From NCBI GenBank assembly GCA_015523085.1, contig WALA01000059.1, positions 1 through 10,171 on the forward strand: a DNA stretch of 10,171 nt. The letters run 5' to 3'. Shown one piece after another: positions 1 through 5,784 of this stretch; within the stretch, counting starts at the first letter, position 1, and every line of letters starts with the position of its first letter. Made by a program: the position numbers and the translations under genes. Origin of the DNA: Candidatus Aenigmatarchaeota archaeon. Lineage in GTDB: Archaea; Aenigmatarchaeota; Aenigmatarchaeia; GW2011-AR5; WALA01. A model generated the notes under the pieces. That model was given only the letters and a program-made list of their open reading frames with translations. It was not told the origin of the DNA and did no database searches.

Positions 1-895
1 CCTGACCGCGGAGTATGTGCGTGACTCCGAGAAGATGGTCGTCTATTCCGGACGCAAAATTGTAGAGGGGCCACAAGTGCTCCTTTTTAATGAGAGGATG
101 CTTCGGATGATCTACTATTCTGAACGCGGGCCAATCTATGACCGCCGGGTTGGCAGCATCCAAATCCGTCTTTATCCTCAAAACAGCTTCGCCTTCCTTG
201 TACTTGTGCTCCTTCATCTTCTTCCATCGCTTCAATTGCTCTTTCACCGGGAGATCCCGACACGGACAGGCCTTTCGCTTGTCGCGGTACTCCTTCCATT
301 TTTCGCCGCACGTGCAAACGTACGCTTTGCCCATTTTAATGAGCTCCTCCGCATATTTCTTGTATATGCTCAGGCGCTTTGACGAGTAGTACTTTTTGTC
401 CCACTTTATTCCCAGCCACTTCAAGTCCTCCTCTATCCATTTGTAGAACTTCTTTTCAGGCGTTTTCACCTTCGGGTCTGTATCATCGAACCTGAGGATG
501 AACTTTCCCTTGTACTTTTTGGCGTAAGCGTAGTTGAGTATGGCGGGTCTCGCGTTTCCGATGTGTATTGCGCCATCGGGGTTTGGAGCCATTCTAACGA
601 CGAACTTCCCAACGCGAGCTCCTGGGAGTTCTGGTAATCCCTTGCGCTCCTCACGCTTCTTTTCTTCGAACCCTCCAAGATTGGCGAGCTCCTTTTTCTG
701 CTTCGCGAGCGTCATCTTATTCACGGACTCACACACCTTTTCAACTTCCGACCGAACCTTTAGAACGCTGGAACGGAGCTCCGGATGCAAGCCGAGAATA
801 GAACCGAGAATTGATTTCGGATTCGCCTTTCCTCCGTGGACAATGGCATTGTGAAGGGCGGATTTTTTGATCTCTTTCAGTATTTCATCATTCAT
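1..895 (-). CDS. gltX: Glutamyl-tRNA synthetase, archaeal type (N-terminal part, 3' end outside window)
   Basis: This gene encodes the class I enzyme that charges tRNA-Glu with glutamate in the cytoplasm. The window holds its first 298 residues; archaeal relatives run to roughly 550-570, so the anticodon-binding half lies beyond the left edge. Seen in the sequence: an archaeal N-terminal extension (residues 10-40, with GGKANP), the class I signature PNPDGAIHIGNAR (104-116, HIGN form of HIGH), RFDDTDP (135-141), a cysteine cluster CTC/CPC at 194-196 and 210-212 that probably binds zinc, and GIDDHLLGVTHILRG (283-297) typical of GluRS. The start at 895 follows GGTG a few bases upstream and a TATA-like box about 30 nt upstream. 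It lies 49 bp downstream of the thymidine kinase on the same strand but seems to have its own promoter. Whether it charges only tRNA-Glu or also tRNA-Gln cannot be told from this part. Confidence 0.95.
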   Translation of the reverse strand, partial: MNDEILKEIKKSALHNAIVHGGKANPKSILGSILGLHPELRSSVLKVRSEVEKVCESVNKMTLAKQKKELANLGGFEEKKREERKGLPELPGARVGKFVVRMAPNPDGAIHIGNARPAILNYAYAKKYKGKFILRFDDTDPKVKTPEKKFYKWIEEDLKWLGIKWDKKYYSSKRLSIYKKYAEELIKMGKAYVCTCGEKWKEYRDKRKACPCRDLPVKEQLKRWKKMKEHKYKEGEAVLRIKTDLDAANPAVIDWPAFRIVDHPKHPLIKKEHLWPLYNFASGIDDHLLGVTHILRGQ

Positions 896-922
896 GAAAA
901 CACCAACATAATATTAGTCGTG

Positions 923-934
923 AAAATATAAAAA
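923..934 (-). promoter_or_regulatory. TATA-like box of gltX
   Basis: On the minus strand this reads TTTTTATATTTT, centred about 33 nt upstream of the gltX start. A transcript beginning about 25 nt downstream would have a leader of under 10 nt carrying GGTG. The box lies in the 49-bp gap between tdk and gltX, which suggests gltX can be transcribed separately from tdk. Assigned from spacing and composition only. Confidence 0.5.
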
Positions 935-944
935 AGTAGAAACC

Positions 945-1679
945 CTATATCAGTTTCGGCTTTTTCATTTGCTCGCTAAGAATAGACACAAAGCGCGTGT
1001 ACATTCTCTCGTCAATGGGAACGCTCCCGAATTTCGGCTCTGGCTTTCCTGGAACCTCATGGTGCTCGTTGCAACGGGCAACGTACTTGTCATCGGCGCC
1101 TATGACTATGGTCGGGTCCGAGTAGTTGGCCGGCTTCCCGTTTATGAGGCGCTGTGTCTTCGTTGCTTCACGGCCGCATTTCCTGCATATCGAGTTGAGC
1201 TTTATTATGTCGTCAGCGTATGCGAGGAGGTACGGCATTGGCCCAAACGGCTCTCCGCGGAAGTCAAGATTGAGACCGGAAACAACGACTTCACGCCTTT
1301 CATCGACGAGTTTTCGGCAGACGTCAATGATTTTTTTGTCGAAGAACTGCACCTCGTCTATACCAACGACATTGACTCTGCGACCGAACTTTTTCAGGTG
1401 CTCGTCGAACTTGTGGATGTACTCGAGAATTTCCAGAGCTCCTTCCTCGTCTATGGGGACGGTTATCGTTGGGAATTTCGACCCAGTGTGCGAAATTATG
1501 AACCGCTCCACTCCTTCACTGTCGCCGTATCTGTTGTCGAGAACGGGCTTAAACGAAACTGTTATCTTCCCGCCTATGACGGCAGAATCCAAGTGCTCTA
1601 TGAGGCGCGCCGTTTTCTTGGAATACATCGGGCCTGTTATGACGATGAGTCTGCCTATGTTCTTGTCCGGGAAGTACAT
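945..1679 (-). CDS. tdk: Thymidine kinase, TK1-like (type II), with variant P-loop
   Basis: The product (244 aa) phosphorylates thymidine to dTMP with ATP in the nucleotide salvage pathway. Family features in order: P-loop region GPMYSKKT (16-23), Walker-B-type GIDEVQFF (106-113), SGLNLDFRGEPFGPMPYLL (134-152) of the nucleoside site, a zinc finger with C165-x2-C168 and C203-x2-H206, and the lasso segment between them (about 173-195) ending in DPTIVIGADDKYVARC. Length suits the TK1 family, with an acidic insertion-rich middle (75-100) and a short C-terminal tail. The oddity is the P-loop: the usual SGKT/SGKS glycine is lysine (SKKT), discussed in the findings. The start at 1679 is fixed by GGTGAT three bases upstream. 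It is divergent from the methyltransferase gene, with which it seems to share one TATA element, and lies just upstream of gltX. Confidence 0.93.
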   Translation of the reverse strand: MYFPDKNIGRLIVITGPMYSKKTARLIEHLDSAVIGGKITVSFKPVLDNRYGDSEGVERFIISHTGSKFPTITVPIDEEGALEILEYIHKFDEHLKKFGRRVNVVGIDEVQFFDKKIIDVCRKLVDERREVVVSGLNLDFRGEPFGPMPYLLAYADDIIKLNSICRKCGREATKTQRLINGKPANYSDPTIVIGADDKYVARCNEHHEVPGKPEPKFGSVPIDERMYTRFVSILSEQMKKPKLI

Positions 1680-1710
1680 TCAATCACCAAAACTATAATG
1701 GCAAAAAAGA

Positions 1711-1720
1711 AATTTAAAGT
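1711..1720. promoter_or_regulatory. Shared TATA-like element of the divergent tdk and methyltransferase genes
   Basis: AATTTAAAGT contains the self-complementary TTTAAA core and is the only convincing box in the 72-bp divergent gap. The element lies about 34 nt from the tdk start (1679) and about 33 nt from the methyltransferase start (1752). With transcription starting about 25 nt away on each side, each mRNA would carry a leader of roughly 10-12 nt. The symmetry is seen directly; bidirectional use is inferred. Confidence 0.55.
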
Positions 1721-1751
1721 AATAATTGAAATTTACTCTCAGGGATGGAAA

Positions 1752-2285
1752 ATGAAGTTCTTTCACCAGGACATTACCGTGGAATCGTGCGATGGTGTGT
1801 ACTTTCCGCGCGAGGATTCGGAAATGTTTGCGGATTTCATAGAAGAACTGGACTTGGTGGGGAAGCGTGCTCTCGACGTAGGATGCGGCACAGGCATCCT
1901 GTCCGTGGTGATGGCAAAGAAAGGAGCTCACGTTGTCTCAACGGACATAAACGAAAGGGCCGTGGAATGCACGCTCAAAAATGCAAAAACGAACGGAATT
2001 GCCGTAAACGCTGTCCTCACGGACGTTTTTGACGGACTCGGCTCGTTCGATGTAATCGTCTTCAACTCGCCCTATCTTCCGCCCGGAGATGAAAACGACA
2101 TTATGTGGACGAATGAGCACGCGATCGAGAAGTTTTTAACCGGGGTGGGCGAGCACTTGAAAAAAGGCGGCAGGGCATACATACTCGTGTCGTCATTAAC
2201 GCGTGTCCAACCCACAGGGCGAGTCGTACGCACAAAAAAGTTGGACTTTGAGGAGCTCAAAATAGTCGAAATTTCAAAAATATAA
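1752..2285 (+). CDS. PrmC/HemK2(Mtq2)-like protein-glutamine N5-methyltransferase
   Basis: This 177-residue SAM-dependent methyltransferase resembles the short archaeal/eukaryotic HemK2 (Mtq2) enzymes, which methylate the glutamine of the GGQ motif in class I release factor aRF1, in eukaryotes and archaea together with Trm112. Visible motifs: the N-terminal VYFPREDSEMF (17-27) matching the family's VYxPxEDT segment, SAM motif I DVGCGTG (42-48), acidic TDIN (64-67), the catalytic loop NSPY (105-108; NPPY in most relatives) and SSLT (147-150). The chosen ATG at 1752 gives the family's usual N-terminus and has AGGGA about 7 nt upstream. An in-frame ATG at 1698 would precede the presumed transcript start, and the open frame reaching back to 969 is the antisense of tdk. 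The substrate is inferred from family resemblance; another small protein or nucleic acid target is possible because of the altered loop. Confidence 0.82.
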   Translation: MKFFHQDITVESCDGVYFPREDSEMFADFIEELDLVGKRALDVGCGTGILSVVMAKKGAHVVSTDINERAVECTLKNAKTNGIAVNAVLTDVFDGLGSFDVIVFNSPYLPPGDENDIMWTNEHAIEKFLTGVGEHLKKGGRAYILVSSLTRVQPTGRVVRTKKLDFEELKIVEISKI

Positions 2286-2288
2286 AAT
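2281..2288 (+). promoter_or_regulatory. TATA-like box of the TGS-domain GTPase
   Basis: TATAAAAT overlaps the stop codon of the methyltransferase gene. Its centre is about 33 nt from the ATG at 2318, so a transcript would begin close to the ribosome binding site AGGTG at 2307-2311. Read-through from the methyltransferase gene is also possible, since the two genes are only 32 bp apart. Confidence 0.45.
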
Positions 2289-2317
2289 TTATTCAGAATT
2301 CAAATTAGGTGTGGCAA

Positions 2318-3121
2318 ATGCCGGTAAATTTCACAGCCGAGTATTTCAAGGCGGAACAGAAGTTCTTGAACGCTCGAACAACGGAAGAGAAGATAGTGTA
2401 CTTGGAGGAGATGATACGCGTCTGCCCAAAGCACAAGGGCGCCGAGAATCTGCTCGCTCAGCTTCACGCGAAGCTGGCCAAGTTGAAGCGGGAAGTCGAG
2501 CGCGCGAGCAAGAAGAGCGGCGGAAAGAAAGAGGGGATTCGAAAGGAGGGCGATGCCCAAGTGTGCCTCGTTGGATATGTCAATGTCGGAAAGTCGAGCG
2601 TGTTGAAGAAGATAACGAATGCGGATCCCGAAATAGACGAATACCCGTACACGACTGTGCGTCCTGAGATCGGAATGATGGACTACAAAGGTGTCAAAAT
2701 ACAAATAATAGAGATACCGAGCACGTTCCGCCCGGAGTACATGGCTATTGCGAGAACTGCAGACCTTGTGGCGGTTGTTTACAATGGCTCACACAAGCAC
2801 ATCGATTCCGTGCTCGATTCAATGTACATACGAACGAAGAGAGTTTACATAACCCCAGACGACAGCACGCAGGAAATAAAGGAGAAGATATGGAATTCAC
2901 TTGGTCTGATAATCGTCTACACGAAAGACGGAAAGGACACATCACCAATGGCATTGAGAAAAGGGTCAACCGTCCGCGATTTCACGCTTCACATACACAA
3001 GGATTTCGTCGAGCATTTTTGGTACGCCCGCCTCTGGCGGAAGGGAAAGGAAAAGCAGGTTGGATTGAACTACGTTCTCGATGACGGGGACGTGGTAGAG
3101 GTCAAGACGAAGATGAAGTAG
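2318..3121 (+). CDS. Small DRG/OBG-like GTPase with C-terminal TGS domain, degenerate G motifs
   Basis: The 267-residue protein belongs with the archaeal DRG/OBG-type GTP-binding proteins of the TRAFAC class, whose relatives act on ribosomes or translation. In order: a helical, basic N-terminal region (1-75) beginning with the NFTAEYFKAE segment seen in archaeal relatives, a clean P-loop GYVNVGKSS (86-94), a switch I segment EYPYTTVRPEIG (108-119), and a TGS domain (about 197-264) that probably contacts RNA or the ribosome. Two canonical parts are missing: G3 DxxG is replaced by EIPS (132-135), and no NKxD appears before the TGS domain, with only about 60 residues between them. ATG 2318 is preferred over the upstream GTG at 2309 because that GTG lies inside the ribosome binding site AGGTG (2307-2311). 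Precise role unknown. Confidence 0.85.
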   Translation: MPVNFTAEYFKAEQKFLNARTTEEKIVYLEEMIRVCPKHKGAENLLAQLHAKLAKLKREVERASKKSGGKKEGIRKEGDAQVCLVGYVNVGKSSVLKKITNADPEIDEYPYTTVRPEIGMMDYKGVKIQIIEIPSTFRPEYMAIARTADLVAVVYNGSHKHIDSVLDSMYIRTKRVYITPDDSTQEIKEKIWNSLGLIIVYTKDGKDTSPMALRKGSTVRDFTLHIHKDFVEHFWYARLWRKGKEKQVGLNYVLDDGDVVEVKTKMK

Positions 3122-3128
3122 GAGTTGA

Positions 3129-3137
3129 TTTAAAAAG
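3129..3137 (+). promoter_or_regulatory. TATA-like box for a leaderless membrane-protein gene
   Basis: TTTAAAAAG is centred about 24 nt before the ATG at 3157. No Shine-Dalgarno sequence precedes that ATG, so the mRNA is probably leaderless. Confidence 0.5.
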
Positions 3138-3156
3138 TTGATGGGAATATATAATC

Positions 3157-3465
3157 ATGGATGCAGGAATGCTTGTCAGTCCGACCATACTCGCAATATG
3201 GAACGTCATAAAGGCGAATCAAATTCTCCTGATCGTGATATTCATTGTTTTTCTCGTGGCGGCAAAGAAGCTGTTTAACATATTGATGAGCTCAATAACG
3301 ATTGCCATAATATCGGCGTTGTTTCCATTTTTCCTCAATAAAATAGGGTTCCCGATGTCAACGGACTTCAACACGATACTTTACTTCATGATACTCGGGG
3401 TCGCGCTTTATATAATATACCACATAGTACGCGGAATATTCAAGATAGGGAAATTGTTCAAGTGA
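3157..3465 (+). CDS. Small three-helix membrane protein, hypothetical
   Basis: I do not recognise a family for this 102-residue protein. It is strongly hydrophobic, with likely membrane segments at about 22-36 (LLIVIFIVFLVAA), 44-60 (the stretch up to LFPFFL) and 73-91 (ILYFMILGVALYIIYHIV). Basic residues KK (37-38) lie between the first and second segments, and the C-terminus RGIFKIGKLFK is basic, which suggests a cytoplasmic tail. The short loop between helices two and three (KIGFPMSTDFN) carries a proline and polar residues. The gene has its own TATA-like box at leaderless distance and ends 18 bp from the convergent minus-strand gene. No catalytic or metal-binding pattern is visible, and a role cannot be assigned. 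Coding is supported by the uninterrupted frame, the promoter spacing and the regular helix pattern. Confidence 0.75.
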   Translation: MDAGMLVSPTILAIWNVIKANQILLIVIFIVFLVAAKKLFNILMSSITIAIISALFPFFLNKIGFPMSTDFNTILYFMILGVALYIIYHIVRGIFKIGKLFK

Positions 3466-3479
3466 TTGGAACAAATCAC
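3462..3479. terminator. Possible bidirectional terminator hairpin between convergent genes
   Basis: GTGATT (3462-3467) and AATCAC (3474-3479) form a perfect 6-bp inverted repeat with a 6-nt loop. It overlaps the stop of the plus-strand gene and sits before the end of the minus-strand gene. On the plus strand it is followed by A/T-rich sequence with a run of five T at about 3492. Archaeal termination needs mainly T-rich tracts, so the stem may be incidental. Confidence 0.35.
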
Positions 3480-3483
3480 CGAT

Positions 3484-4089
3484 TTAATAAATTTTTATTC
3501 TGTTGCGCCCGACTATTTCCACATCTGACGAGACTCCGCGCAAGTACAACGAATTTCCTATAATCATTTTACCGGTGAAGTCATCTACCTTGACCAGCTT
3601 TCCGTCCATATCAAACGAGCCGTCATCAAAGTATATCGTTCCCGGCGTGTTGTTGAACAAGAATGAGCTCCGGCCGAGGACAACGATTTTCTCCGCGCTC
3701 ACATTGTAGAGACCCTGAATCTTCCCGTGCCTTATCGTAACGGCGTCAGAGTATATTTTCGAGAACTTTCCCACCATATTGAACGAGTTGTTCAGAAGTA
3801 TTTTTCCCGTGAAATGAACGACCGTGACGTTTCCCGAGACGTCTATGAAATGGCCGTCGACGTTCATTGAGTACGTTCCAATCGGGTATATCGTGACGTT
3901 TGAATCAAAAACGTAATAGTCGGCCACGGGAACGGATGCGTTGACAGCAAGCGAGACATTTCCACCCTGCGAAAACGAAGAAAGTGATAATTTCGGGAAC
4001 GTACTCTTTCCGAAGTAGTACGCGGCAAAAATTATAAGGGCTATCACGAAAAGCGAAATTATATTTGACAAGTGCTTCATCAGTTTCAT
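3484..4089 (-). CDS. Membrane-anchored extracytoplasmic beta-rich protein, probably glycosylated
   Basis: No family is recognised. The 201-residue product starts MKLMKHLSN and has one hydrophobic segment at about 9-26 (IISLFVIALIIFAAYYFG), a signal anchor that would leave residues 28-201 outside the cell. The exposed part is rich in beta-prone residues and has seven N-x-S/T sequons (N44, 50, 64, 87, 100, 129, 146), fitting archaeal N-glycosylated surface proteins. Two stretches resemble each other, FTGKILLNNS (93-102) and FTGKMIIGNS (171-180), each after a D-G-H/S-F start, suggesting a duplicated beta unit. There are no cysteines. The start at 4089 follows GGTG by six bases. In-frame ATGs at 4101, 4140 and 4164 exist; the upstream two are poorly placed relative to the TATA-like box at 4143-4150. 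It is convergent with the small membrane protein and divergent from the 97-residue gene. Scaffold, adhesin or envelope role is only a guess. Confidence 0.75.
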   Translation of the reverse strand: MKLMKHLSNIISLFVIALIIFAAYYFGKSTFPKLSLSSFSQGGNVSLAVNASVPVADYYVFDSNVTIYPIGTYSMNVDGHFIDVSGNVTVVHFTGKILLNNSFNMVGKFSKIYSDAVTIRHGKIQGLYNVSAEKIVVLGRSSFLFNNTPGTIYFDDGSFDMDGKLVKVDDFTGKMIIGNSLYLRGVSSDVEIVGRNRIKIY

Positions 4090-4142
4090 CGTCAACACCA
4101 TTATTATTTTCTTTTCGTGAAATAAAAAGGTTGAATCCATAG

Positions 4143-4150
4143 ATTTAAAT
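4143..4150. promoter_or_regulatory. Shared palindromic TATA-like element of the divergent pair at 4089 and 4184
   Basis: ATTTAAAT is perfectly self-complementary. It lies about 37 nt before the plus-strand ATG at 4184, which gives a leader of about 12 nt with GGTGA, and about 57 nt before the minus-strand ATG at 4089, giving a leader of about 33 nt. It is the only clear TATA-like box in the gap, so it could serve both genes. Confidence 0.5.
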
Positions 4151-4183
4151 TGTCCGAAATCCAATAATTATTTGGTGAACGAT

Positions 4184-4477
4184 ATGAGCGAGGAATACAA
4201 GCAAGAAGTTGAAAAAACTCTGAGAAAATTGGTGAACGATGCGGATGATTATGTGAAAAACCCACCAAAAGGAATTGTCATAGGCGGATTTAAGGGGGAT
4301 GCGCCGATAATCGTCGACGGACTTCAAAACCGAGCACTAGATGAAGGATACGATGAGAACGTTGTGAATGGATTTGAGAAAGTCAAGAAAAACTTAAATA
4401 ATGTGATAGAGAAAAAGGATGAACAATACGTCAAAGAGTTGAAGAAAAGCGTCGATGAGCTTCTCGAGAAGCTCTGA
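4184..4477 (+). CDS. Small charged hypothetical protein (97 aa)
   Basis: I do not recognise this protein. It begins with a charged helix (residues 1-25), has a short glycine- and beta-prone centre (GIVIGGFKGDAPIIVDGL, 30-47) and ends with a long, strongly charged helical stretch (about 57-97, rich in K, E and D) that could form a coiled coil. There is no signal peptide or membrane segment, so it is probably cytoplasmic. ATG 4184 is chosen because GGTGA at 4174-4178 sits five bases upstream; the TTG at 4172 would lie before that site. The gene is divergent from the anchored extracytoplasmic protein and followed by an 87-bp gap with the DUF1512 promoter. The small size and charge could fit a binding or adaptor protein, but nothing in the sequence shows a partner. 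Confidence 0.75.
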   Translation: MSEEYKQEVEKTLRKLVNDADDYVKNPPKGIVIGGFKGDAPIIVDGLQNRALDEGYDENVVNGFEKVKKNLNNVIEKKDEQYVKELKKSVDELLEKL

Positions 4478-4524
4478 TGCACAATTCAATTGGTCTGATA
4501 TATGCATCGTCGGCCTTGAAAATC

Positions 4525-4532
4525 TTTAAAAA
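4525..4532 (+). promoter_or_regulatory. TATA-like box and GGTGAT site of the DUF1512 gene
   Basis: TTTAAAAA is centred about 37 nt upstream of ATG 4565. A start of transcription near 4553 would leave a leader of about 12 nt that carries GGTGAT at 4556-4561, three bases from the ATG. Confidence 0.5.
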
Positions 4533-4564
4533 ACCTTCTTACAATTTTTTATACTGGTGATTTT

Positions 4565-5698
4565 ATGGAAGGCAATGTTATAACATCTATAATATGGTTC
4601 ATCGTGTTCTTCGTTCTCGCATTCTTCTATCCGAAGCTTATGCTCTCGCAAATGATATGGAAGCTCGAGGAGTCCGTGCGCGGAATGGAAAGCATGAGCA
4701 ACAAGGCCGTGAAACTCGTTTGGAAGAAGACGAAGAACAAAAACGCGTTGAAGCGCATATCAAGGTTCATGGACTTCATGGTCATCGAGCCGTCAAACCT
4801 CGACCCGTATGGAATCGTCAAGAGGATAGACCACATAATAAGGACGTCCGACAAGCGGTTTGAGGAATTCTCAAAGCAGATCGGACGGGGACTTGACGAG
4901 AGCTCCGTGAAGAGAATAAACTACGGTCTGCGCGGAGCAATGTCCGTCCATCAAATCGCAAAGGTTATGCGACACTACGTTGAAATCGTCAAGAAGTACA
5001 AGAACCTTCAAATAGCGCTCATCGTTCAAATGCAGCTCCCGATAATCGAATCCATAATCAAGAGCGAATTCGAAGGAACGAAAGCATTTCTCGAAGGCGT
5101 TCCCGTCGGGGACTCCATCGGTCCGCTCATTGCGGCATCGCACATGAAGAAGCCGAAGGACATAAGGACGAATGTCGTTTACGATGAGACGAAGATGATG
5201 GGGCGCAACGTCGTGTTTCTAAAAGCGCGCGGTCCCGAGCCCGAGCTCGGAAGAGTGGACGAAGCACTTGAAGAACTACTCAAGAAGCGCAAAGTAGATC
5301 GCGTGCTCACCATCGATGCGGGCGCGAAGCTCGAAGGAGAGCGCACCGGCAGCGTCGCGGAAGGTGTAGGGTTCGCAATGGGTGGCATAGGCGAGCGCGA
5401 GATAATCGAGCGCATGCTCGTCGAAAAGAAGATACCCATAGACAGCATCGTTGTTAAAATGGGAATGACGGAAGCGATAAAGCCCATGACAAAATCGGTG
5501 TTCAACGCGCGCAAGGAAGTCGAAGAGTACATAAAGGAAAGCGTATCACGCGTGAAAAAGGGAGGGACGATCGTTGTCATAGGCGTTGGGAACACCGTGG
5601 GCGTGAGGAACGACGGCAAGGCGGTAAAGGAGGTTTGGGAAGCCGTCAAGAAGAACAAGCCCAAGCCGGAGAAAAAGAAGAAAGTTTGGCCCTTTTAA
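4565..5698 (+). CDS. DUF1512 family archaeal protein, membrane anchored
   Basis: This 377-residue protein matches the archaeal DUF1512 family, whose biochemical role is unknown. It has one N-terminal membrane segment (about 5-23) followed by a large, probably cytoplasmic region. Hallmarks of the family that can be seen: NLDPYGIVKR (78-87), QMQLPII (155-161), VGDSIGPLIA (181-190), the DAGAKLEGERTGSVAEGVG block (251-269), GGIGEREIIE (273-282) and GVGNTVGV (340-347). These glycine- and acid-rich loops look like a ligand- or metal-binding active site, but no known catalytic triad is evident. The C-terminus is a lysine- and proline-rich tail ending VWPF. The start follows GGTGAT by three bases. 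It is a single-gene unit followed by T-rich sequence (5699-5706). Broad conservation in archaea suggests a housekeeping function at the membrane. Confidence 0.88.
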   Translation: MEGNVITSIIWFIVFFVLAFFYPKLMLSQMIWKLEESVRGMESMSNKAVKLVWKKTKNKNALKRISRFMDFMVIEPSNLDPYGIVKRIDHIIRTSDKRFEEFSKQIGRGLDESSVKRINYGLRGAMSVHQIAKVMRHYVEIVKKYKNLQIALIVQMQLPIIESIIKSEFEGTKAFLEGVPVGDSIGPLIAASHMKKPKDIRTNVVYDETKMMGRNVVFLKARGPEPELGRVDEALEELLKKRKVDRVLTIDAGAKLEGERTGSVAEGVGFAMGGIGEREIIERMLVEKKIPIDSIVVKMGMTEAIKPMTKSVFNARKEVEEYIKESVSRVKKGGTIVVIGVGNTVGVRNDGKAVKEVWEAVKKNKPKPEKKKKVWPF

Positions 5699-5723
5699 GC
5701 TTTTCTATTCAGTAGTATATATT

Positions 5724-5770
5724 TATAAAGATTTGGCAATAACTAAATACTGTAAACATATAAAGATTTG
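5724..5770 (+). repeat. Duplicated 12-bp element upstream of the TrmB-family gene
   Basis: TATAAAGATTTG occurs exactly at 5724-5735 and again at 5759-5770, 35 bp apart start to start. Each copy contains a TATA-like core. The downstream copy is about 34 nt from ATG 5796; the upstream copy would give a leader of about 44 nt. The pair could be tandem promoters, or a promoter plus an operator for the adjacent regulator. Confidence 0.6.
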
Positions 5771-5784
5771 ATGGTATTATATTC

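Noticed and set aside
104-895. HIGN instead of HIGH in glutamyl-tRNA synthetase as an anomaly
   Set aside because: The fourth position of this class I signature varies among synthetases, and the rest of the active site looks normal.
969-1751. Long plus-strand open frame continuous with the methyltransferase (438 aa in total)
   Set aside because: The part before 1752 is antisense to the clearly coding thymidine kinase and matches no methyltransferase domain. Promoter spacing and the family N-terminus place the start at 1752.
4478-4564. Possible small RNA in the gap before DUF1512
   Set aside because: No matching C and D boxes or stable stem was found; the gap is explained by the TATA-like box and ribosome binding site.
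5179-5664. 161-residue open frame antisense to DUF1512
   Set aside because: It is low-complexity, rich in serine, proline and threonine as expected from the complement of a lysine/glutamate-rich gene, and lacks start signals.
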